Source: Pseudomonadota bacterium
Lineage (GTDB): Bacteria; Pseudomonadota; Gammaproteobacteria; Pseudomonadales; Oleiphilaceae
DNA length: 6,037 bases
Direction: 5' to 3'
Assembly: GCA_023430625.1 (NCBI GenBank)
Contig: JAEZAA010000061.1
Span: forward strand, 1 to 6,037
Shown: piece after piece, positions 1 to 4,213 of the stretch
Numbering within the stretch: the stretch's first letter is position 1
How the letters are laid out: every line of letters starts with the position of its first letter
Notes under the pieces: generated by a model
Databases searched by the model: none
What the model saw: only the letters and a program-made list of their open reading frames with translations
Told to the model about the DNA's origin: nothing
Translations under genes and position numbers: made by a program

Positions 1-338
1 CGACCGACTTCCGGGTGGAGGTTGGGGCAGGACTGTGGCAACCGGTACGCGACCCTCAGGCCACCCGGTCCGAGGGTGTCGGACCGGATGGGGACGGTGG
101 CGCGGACCTGGAACTGCTGATGGCCGCCCTGATCGCCGCCGATGCCGACGCCATGCCGGAGACCGGGATGGAAATCTTGCCCGCTGGTGAAGGCACCCTG
201 TCGTTCGCGCTGCAAATGACCCGCGAGGCCCAGGAGTTCCAGCAGGAGACGGCACGCCTGGCGGCGGCCCTGGCGGCGCAAGACGCCCAAGGTCCTCAAA
301 CGTACCCGGCGCAGGATGCCGAGGGGCCCAGCACCTAA
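1..338 (+). CDS. C-terminal fragment of an unrecognised protein (5' end outside window)
   Basis: The frame is open from the left edge (first complete codon at 3) to a TAA at 336-338, giving 111 residues. A GTG at 15 could be read as a start, but no Shine-Dalgarno sequence precedes it and the frame continues upstream, so this is most likely the tail of a longer gene. The G/C-rich third positions look truly coding. The fragment begins with a short beta-like stretch (FRVEVGAGLWQPV), followed by a Gly/Asp-rich linker. Next comes a mostly helical acidic region, and then an Ala/Gln/Glu-rich tail that could form a coiled coil. The last 20 or so residues hold a degenerate repeat, AQDAQGPQT then AQDAEGPST. 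No signal peptide, membrane segment or catalytic motif is visible. It lies 94 bp upstream of the TolC-family gene on the same strand and may share a transcript with it. I do not recognise the family and assign no function. Confidence 0.7.
   Translation, partial: TDFRVEVGAGLWQPVRDPQATRSEGVGPDGDGGADLELLMAALIAADADAMPETGMEILPAGEGTLSFALQMTREAQEFQQETARLAAALAAQDAQGPQTYPAQDAEGPST
276..335 (+). repeat. Degenerate 9-codon tandem repeat at the C-terminus
   Basis: Two 27-nt units, 276-302 and 309-335, lie 33 nt apart in the same frame. They encode AQDAQGPQT and AQDAEGPST, with 17 of 27 bases the same by eye. The second unit ends directly at the stop codon. Many differences fall in third codon positions, which suggests an old in-frame duplication kept at protein level. 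Chance similarity in an Ala/Gln-rich tail cannot be excluded. Confidence 0.4.
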
Positions 339-368
339 CCGTTATCTCAACCGAATCGTTAAGAACCA

Positions 369-392
369 GGGGCGCGGGTTTTTCCCGCGCTC
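369..392 (+). other. GC-rich hairpin with an all-T loop, upstream of the TolC-family gene
   Basis: The arms GCGCGGG (372-378) and CCCGCGC (384-390) pair perfectly around a TTTTT loop. A G-T wobble (371/391) and one G-C pair (370/392) extend the stem to 9 bp. No T-run follows the 3' arm, so it is not a canonical intrinsic terminator. It lies between the upstream stop and the start at 433. It could be a transcript-stability or partial-readthrough element in an operon, or a weak terminator. Confidence 0.45.
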
Positions 393-432
393 GATCAAAT
401 TGCTTGTCGACGTAAGAAGGTAGAACTCAATC

Positions 433-1950
433 ATGGGGTTGAAAACAAGTGTTCCAGGCCTGCGTCCCGCGCGCCTGAGTGTGGCGATCCTGGCGGTGTC
501 CCTGATGGCCGGCTGTGCCGTGACGCCCAAGCCACTGCAACTGGACCAGGCACGCCAGACCATCCAACAGGATCTGGCCCGAATGTTCGCCCAGCAGGAG
601 GCTCTCGAGGGGCCGCTGACCCTGGAGCAGGCTGTCGCGCGGGCCATCAAGTACAACCTGGATGGACGCCTGCAACTGATGGAGCAGGCGATGGCCGCCG
701 GTCAGCTCGACCTGTCCCGCTTCGAGATGCTGCCGCGCATGGCCTTGAGCGCCGGCTACGTGGGCCGCACCAACGAGAGTGCGTCGTCGAGCGAAAGCAT
801 CCTGACCAAGCGCCAATCACTGGAACCCTCCACCTCGCTGGATCGGGATCGCCAGGTAGCGGACCTGACCATCGCCTGGAACGTGCTGGATTTCGGAGTC
901 AGCTATTACAGCGCCCAGCAGCATGCCGACCGCAGCCTCATCCTCGAGGAGCGGCGCCGCAAGGTTATCCAGAACACGGTGCAGCAGATCAATGCCGCCT
1001 ACTGGCGGGCGGTCGCCGCCGAGCGCCTGCTGGCACGCATCGACCCGCTGATGGAGCGGGTGCGCCAGGCCCGCAGCGACAGCGCGACCCTGGAGTCGCT
1101 GCGCCTGCGCTCGCCGCTGGAAGCCCTGAACTACCAGCGCAGCCTGCTCGACACCCTGAGCCGGCTGGAAGCCCAGCGCAAGGAGCTGGTGATGGCGAAG
1201 ACCGAACTGGCGGCGCTGATCAGCCTGCCGCCCGGACAGACCTTCGAGCTGGCGATGCCGGCGGATACCTATGAGGTGCCGCAGCTGACGGTGGAGATGG
1301 CGCAATTGGAAGAGCTGGCGCTCGGCCATCGCCCGGAACTGCGCGAAGAGCATTACCAGAGCCGCATCGGCGCGCTGGAGGCCCGTAAGGCCTTGCTGCG
1401 CATGCTGCCGGGCATCGAGTTCAACCTGGGCGGCCATTACGACAGCAACTCCTACCTGGAGAACAACCGCTGGGCGGACTACAGCGCCAAGGTCACCTGG
1501 AACCTGCTGAACGTGCTGTCGGCCCCGGCCAACCTGGATTACGCGGAAGCCAACGAGCAGGTGATCGAGGCCCGGCGCCAGGCCTTGAGCATGGCGGTGT
1601 TGACCCAGTTGCACGTGGCACGGGCCAACTTCCAGGAATCGGTGCGGCTGCTGGATACCGCCAAGGAACTCCACGCCATCGACAGCCGGATTCTGGAACA
1701 GCAACGGGCCGCGGCCTCCACCCGGCGAGTGGGCGACCTGGCCCTAATCCAGAGCGAACTGAATGCAGTGCAAGCGGCGCTGGCGCTGGATCTCCAATAC
1801 GCCGATGTGCGGGCCTCCTTCAACCAGATCTTCCTCAGCCTGGGCGCCGATCCGGTGCCGGATGCATCGGCAAACGCCGATGTACAGCAACTGAGCGAGC
1901 TGGTACGCAATGTGGCGGACAGCTGGCAGCGGGGCGAGGTTAAGCTCTAA
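433..1950 (+). CDS. TolC-family outer-membrane efflux lipoprotein
   Basis: This 505-residue protein belongs to the outer-membrane factor (OEP/TolC) family. Its members form trimeric channel-tunnels that carry substrates from a periplasmic adaptor and inner-membrane pump across the outer membrane. The N-terminus is a lipoprotein signal: basic residues K4, R11 and R14, a hydrophobic stretch at about 15-26, and the lipobox MAGC with Cys28 as the predicted lipidated residue. Ala29 follows, which fits sorting to the outer membrane. The usual tandem layout is visible. Residues 62-77 (LTLEQAVARAIKYNLD) open the first repeat. A W-N-x-L motif occurs at 149-152 (WNVLDFG) and again at 356-359 (WNLLNVL), about 207 residues apart. 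Long helical stretches follow each. The length is normal and no frameshift is seen. The purine-rich AGAAGG at 415-420 is the likely ribosome site, though its 12-nt distance to the ATG is long. No adaptor or pump lies in the window, so any partners would be upstream. The substrate (drug, polysaccharide, adhesin or other protein) cannot be told. Confidence 0.9.
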   Translation: MGLKTSVPGLRPARLSVAILAVSLMAGCAVTPKPLQLDQARQTIQQDLARMFAQQEALEGPLTLEQAVARAIKYNLDGRLQLMEQAMAAGQLDLSRFEMLPRMALSAGYVGRTNESASSSESILTKRQSLEPSTSLDRDRQVADLTIAWNVLDFGVSYYSAQQHADRSLILEERRRKVIQNTVQQINAAYWRAVAAERLLARIDPLMERVRQARSDSATLESLRLRSPLEALNYQRSLLDTLSRLEAQRKELVMAKTELAALISLPPGQTFELAMPADTYEVPQLTVEMAQLEELALGHRPELREEHYQSRIGALEARKALLRMLPGIEFNLGGHYDSNSYLENNRWADYSAKVTWNLLNVLSAPANLDYAEANEQVIEARRQALSMAVLTQLHVARANFQESVRLLDTAKELHAIDSRILEQQRAAASTRRVGDLALIQSELNAVQAALALDLQYADVRASFNQIFLSLGADPVPDASANADVQQLSELVRNVADSWQRGEVKL

Positions 1951-1960
1951 CCGCCGACCT

Positions 1961-3307
1961 TCACGAAAGGCCAGCGCCTGCGCGATTCCGGTCGTAGAGG
2001 CACTGGCCGGCCACATAGGTGCGGCGCACCGCCCGGTCGTCGCCCAGGATCATCAGGTTGAACAGGGTGGCGGCCAGGGTGGGCGCCGCTGCCTGTTTGA
2101 GCTTCAGCATGGGGCTCGCGGCCGGATCCAGTACCAGGACGTCGGCGTATTTGCCGGTCTCGAAATTGCCGATGCTGTCGGCCTGCTGCAATACCTCCGC
2201 ATTCCCCAACGTCGCCATGTAGAACGCCTGGAACGGGCTCAGGCTCTGGCCCTGTAGCTGACAGACCTTATAGGCCTCGGCCATGGTGGCCAGTATGGAC
2301 AGGCTGGTGCCGCCGCCCACGTCGGTGGCCAGTCCCACCTTCACACCCGCCTGGCGGGCACGTCCCAAGTCGAACAAGCCGCTACCCAGAAACGTGTTGG
2401 ACGTGGGGCAGAAGGCAATGCGGGTGCCGGTTTGCGCCAGACAGCGGCGGTCCTCGTCGCTGATGTGGATGCCGTGGGCCAGCACGCTGTGGTCGCCCAG
2501 CAGGCCATAGTGGCGGTACACATCCAGATAGCTGCTGCGCTCAGGAAACAACTCCCGGATCCAGGCGATTTCTGCCTGGTTTTCGGCCCAATGGGTCTGC
2601 ATCAGCACGCCCGGATTATCGCGCAGGAGCCTGCCGGCCAGGGCCAGCTGCTCCGGTGTCGAGGTGGCGGCAAAGCGCGGCGTTACGGCATAGCGTTGAC
2701 GTCCGCGCCCGTGCCACTGGTCGATCAAGGCCTGAGACTCGCGGGCGCTGGCCTGGGTGTCGTCGCGCAGCTGATCAGGGGCGTGGCGGTCCATCATCAC
2801 CTTGCCGGTGGTGATGGCCATGTTGAGGTCGTGGGCCGCCTCGAACAACGCACTGGCGGACACCGCATGGGAGGTGCTGAACGCCAGGGCCGAGGTGGTG
2901 CCGTGGAGCAGCAGCAGATCCAGGAACAGCCGGGCCTGTTGCTGCGACCAGTCGGCGTCCTCAAAACGGGTTTCCGCCGGAAAGGTATAGGTCTCCAGCC
3001 AATCCAGTAACTGGGCACCATGACTGGCCAGCACGCCCAGTTGCGGCATGTGGACATGCACATCGATAAAGCCAGGCACGATGAGCGCGTCCGGCCAGTG
3101 GTCGATGGCGGTACCCGGTGGCAGCGCCGCCAGCAGGCTGGTCGTCGGCCCCGCAGCCAGGATACGACCCTCATGCAGGACCAGCAGGCCGTCCTCGAAT
3201 GCCTCATAACTGCCCGCAACAGGTGTGCCTGGGCCGGGATCGGCCAGAAAATGCAGCAGAGGGCCGCGCAAGGCGTGGCAAGCAGGTGGGAAGGCGGGCT
3301 GGGTCAT
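1961..3307 (-). CDS. guaD: Guanine deaminase
   Basis: This 448-residue member of the metal-dependent amidohydrolase superfamily hydrolyses guanine to xanthine and ammonia (EC 3.5.4.3) in the cytoplasm, feeding purine salvage or catabolism. Zinc ligands and active-site residues are all visible: H84 and H86 in GFIDVHVHMPQ, R211-F212 (substrate contact) in TPRFAATST, H239 and E242 in QTHWAEN, H278 in LAHGIH, and D329 in TDVGGGTSLS. Order and spacing match known guanine deaminases such as the human enzyme. The SYEAFEDGLLVLHEGRI segment near the N-terminus is also typical. I chose the ATG at 3307 because GGAG (plus-strand 3313-3316) sits 5 nt upstream. A TTG at 3340 would add 11 residues but has no suitable ribosome site. 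The gene is convergent with the TolC-family gene (10 bp between stops) and divergent from the GNAT gene. No xanthine dehydrogenase or purine transporter is in view, so it appears to stand alone. No truncation or missing key residue is seen. Confidence 0.96.
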   Translation of the reverse strand: MTQPAFPPACHALRGPLLHFLADPGPGTPVAGSYEAFEDGLLVLHEGRILAAGPTTSLLAALPPGTAIDHWPDALIVPGFIDVHVHMPQLGVLASHGAQLLDWLETYTFPAETRFEDADWSQQQARLFLDLLLLHGTTSALAFSTSHAVSASALFEAAHDLNMAITTGKVMMDRHAPDQLRDDTQASARESQALIDQWHGRGRQRYAVTPRFAATSTPEQLALAGRLLRDNPGVLMQTHWAENQAEIAWIRELFPERSSYLDVYRHYGLLGDHSVLAHGIHISDEDRRCLAQTGTRIAFCPTSNTFLGSGLFDLGRARQAGVKVGLATDVGGGTSLSILATMAEAYKVCQLQGQSLSPFQAFYMATLGNAEVLQQADSIGNFETGKYADVLVLDPAASPMLKLKQAAAPTLAATLFNLMILGDDRAVRRTYVAGQCLYDRNRAGAGLS

Positions 3308-3340
3308 GGCATCTCCGTGCGGTCGGTCTCCTGCAATCAA

Positions 3341-3368
3341 TTTCCATGCAATCGGATGGCGTTATAAT
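3341..3368 (+). promoter_or_regulatory. Probable sigma-70 promoter for the GNAT gene
   Basis: A perfect -10 hexamer TATAAT lies at 3363-3368. A weak -35 (TTTCCA, 4 of 6 to consensus) lies at 3341-3346 with a 16-bp spacer. Transcription would start near 3375, giving a leader of about 50 nt before the ATG at 3425. The -10 box is inside the palindrome at 3356-3376. On the minus strand the same segment offers TATAAC or TATTAT as a -10 for guaD, but no good -35 partner is visible. Confidence 0.6.
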
Positions 3369-3376
3369 AGCGCCAT
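3356..3376. promoter_or_regulatory. 21-bp palindrome over the -10 box, candidate operator
   Basis: The arms ATGGCG (3356-3361) and CGCCAT (3371-3376) are exact reverse complements. The inner bases TAT (3363-3365) and ATA (3367-3369) also pair around a central A at 3366. The only mismatch in the arms is the pair 3362/3370. The element covers the TATAAT box of the plus-strand promoter and any overlapping guaD promoter. This is a classic position for a dimeric repressor that would control both divergent genes. No regulator gene is in the window and I do not recognise the motif as a known operator. Confidence 0.45.
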
Positions 3377-3390
3377 TCGTTTGTTGATGC

Positions 3391-3417
3391 GGTAGCGGCT
3401 CTTGTTTCTTGGTAGCG
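3391..3417 (+). repeat. 7-bp direct repeat GGTAGCG in the GNAT leader
   Basis: GGTAGCG occurs at 3391-3397 and again at 3411-3417, 20 nt apart (about two helical turns). Both copies lie downstream of the predicted transcription start and before the ATG at 3425. The pair could be a weak regulator site, or chance. Confidence 0.2.
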
Positions 3418-3424
3418 ATTTGGC

Positions 3425-4018
3425 ATGGCACTGAACTTACAATCCCTGACCGGGCAGGACATCCTGCCTCATGTTCCCGCCCTGGCGCGCCTGCGCATGG
3501 AAGTCTTTCGGGAATATCCCTACCTCTACGACGGCTCTTTGGACTATGAAGCCCAGTATGTGGCCACCTATGCCCAGTCGCCCCGCAGCCTGTTTGTGCT
3601 GGCGCGCGACGGCGAGGAGATTGTCGGTGTGTCCACCGGCATCCCCCTGACGGATGAATCGGCCGCCTTCCAGCAGCCCTTCATCGAGGCCGGCTTTGAT
3701 CCTGCGCGAATGTTCTATTTCGGTGAATCCGTGATCCGTGCCGATTACCGCGGCCGCGGCACCGGCGTGCAGTTCTTCCAGGCCCGCGAAAACTACGCCC
3801 GCTCGCTGGGTGGTATGGACTGGTGCCTGTTCTGCGCCGTGGATCGGCCGGAGGATCACCCGCGCCGGCCTGACGGCTACCTGCCACTGGATTCCTTCTG
3901 GCAACGCCTGGGCTATCGGCGCCAGCCCAGCCTCAAGGCCACCATTGCCTGGAAGGAGCTGGATGAATCCGAAGAGACTGCCAAGACCCTCAGCGCCTGG
4001 CTCAAACCTCTCAAGTAA
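3425..4018 (+). CDS. GNAT-family N-acetyltransferase, substrate unknown
   Basis: This is a 197-residue cytoplasmic protein of the Gcn5-related acetyltransferase fold, which moves an acetyl group from acetyl-CoA to an amine. A beta-strand pair at about 56-74 (LFVLARDGEEIVGVSTG) is followed by motif A, running from FYFGESVI (97-104) to the acetyl-CoA pyrophosphate loop R109-G-R-G112-T-G114, which fits the R/Q-x-x-G-x-G/A signature. The C-terminal FWQRLGYRR segment matches the motif B region, where 'F-Y/W-xx-L-G-F/Y' is common in the family. The N-terminal part has a striking aromatic stretch, EYPYLYDGSLDYE (30-42), which may help define substrate and suggests a distinct subfamily. No good Shine-Dalgarno precedes the ATG at 3425, but the frame has no better start nearby. 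The gene is transcribed away from guaD, from a strong-looking -10 box. A link to purine metabolism is possible only by position; no substrate can be assigned from sequence. Confidence 0.88.
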   Translation: MALNLQSLTGQDILPHVPALARLRMEVFREYPYLYDGSLDYEAQYVATYAQSPRSLFVLARDGEEIVGVSTGIPLTDESAAFQQPFIEAGFDPARMFYFGESVIRADYRGRGTGVQFFQARENYARSLGGMDWCLFCAVDRPEDHPRRPDGYLPLDSFWQRLGYRRQPSLKATIAWKELDESEETAKTLSAWLKPLK

Positions 4019-4074
4019 ACCTGGCGATGATTATTCCTGAGAACCGCTTCATGTTTTGAACTTCATCCAGGTTT
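4017..4074 (+). repeat. Inverted repeat spanning the end of the GNAT gene
   Basis: AAACCTGG (4017-4024, overlapping the stop codon) and CCAGGTTT (4067-4074) are exact 8-bp reverse complements separated by 42 nt. The 3' arm ends in TTT and runs into the 10-bp palindrome GGTTTAAACC (4070-4079). The A-rich 5' side and T-ending 3' side recall a terminator stem, but the large loop and lack of a longer T-run make that uncertain. Confidence 0.3.
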
Positions 4075-4093
4075 AAACCGGAGGAGCGGCGGG

Positions 4094-4117
4094 GAAAATA
4101 TGATATCTGTCATTTTC
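4094..4117. repeat. AT-rich inverted repeat in the TonB-receptor leader
   Basis: GAAAAT (4094-4099) and ATTTTC (4112-4117) are exact 6-bp reverse complements around a 12-nt AT-rich centre. The centre contains a TATGAT (4099-4104, 5 of 6 to a -10 box). No good -35 is found at normal spacing. This may be a regulator site or promoter for the downstream receptor. It does not align convincingly with the 19-bp Fur box. Confidence 0.25.
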
Positions 4118-4138
4118 ACCTCGCCATTGCGGCGGTGA
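4100..4138 (+). CDS. Possible 12-codon leader peptide
   Basis: ATG at 4100 opens a 12-residue frame (MISVIFTSPLRR) ending in TGA at 4136-4138. GGGGA (4091-4095) lies 4 nt before it, and a strong purine tract including GGAGGAG (4080-4086) lies further upstream. Its second half overlaps the hairpin at 4115-4139, so ribosome passage would disturb that fold. It is in a different frame from the receptor gene. Short frames like this arise easily by chance, so this is a candidate only. Confidence 0.2.
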   Translation: MISVIFTSPLRR

Positions 4139-4139
4139 A
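4115..4139 (+). other. Hairpin in the leader of the TonB receptor gene
   Basis: TTCACC (4115-4120) pairs with GGTGAA (4134-4139). A further three pairs, GCC with GGC, close the stem after a 2-nt bulge, leaving a 5-nt loop ATTGC. No T-run follows, so it is not a typical intrinsic terminator. It may act in the leader RNA or be incidental. Confidence 0.3.
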
Positions 4140-4161
4140 GGGCGCTAGTGATTCCCTGAGG

Positions 4162-4188
4162 GGGAGCTGTAATCTGTATTGCAGCCCT
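4162..4188 (+). other. Stem-loop just upstream of the TonB receptor start
   Basis: GCTGTAAT (4166-4173) and ATTGCAGC (4178-4185) form an 8-bp stem with one G-U pair and a 4-nt loop CTGT. With A4165 bulged, three more pairs (4162-4164 with 4186-4188, one of them G-U) extend it. It ends 25 nt before the ATG at 4214 and no T-run follows. It could influence translation or stability of the receptor mRNA. Confidence 0.35.
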
Positions 4189-4213
4189 GAAACTTCATTG
4201 CATGGAACGTGAT

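Noticed and set aside
817..1704. 295-codon open frame on the minus strand
   Set aside because: It is antisense to the TolC-family gene, has a His/Gln-rich composition typical of a shadow frame, and shows no recognisable motif.
1951..1960. Bidirectional terminator between the convergent TolC-family and guaD stops
   Set aside because: The gap is only 10 bp and no hairpin with T-run is visible in it or at the adjoining gene ends.
2432..3010. 192-codon plus-strand open frame
   Set aside because: It is antisense to guaD, whose active-site residues are intact. The plus-strand product resembles no known family.
3308..3340. Longer guaD starting at TTG 3340
   Set aside because: The ATG at 3307 has a well-placed GGAG, whereas the TTG lacks one. 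The 11 extra residues do not look like part of the family.
4027..4059. 10-codon ORF (MIIPENRFMF) after the GNAT gene
   Set aside because: It has no Shine-Dalgarno and is short enough to be expected by chance.
4094..4117. Fur box upstream of the TonB receptor
   Set aside because: The AT-rich segment was compared with the 19-bp consensus in two registers and matched poorly in each, so iron control is not claimed.
4202..4213. Earlier in-frame ATG for the TonB receptor
   Set aside because: No ribosome site precedes it, and the start at 4214 gives a cleaner signal peptide with GGAA at suitable spacing.
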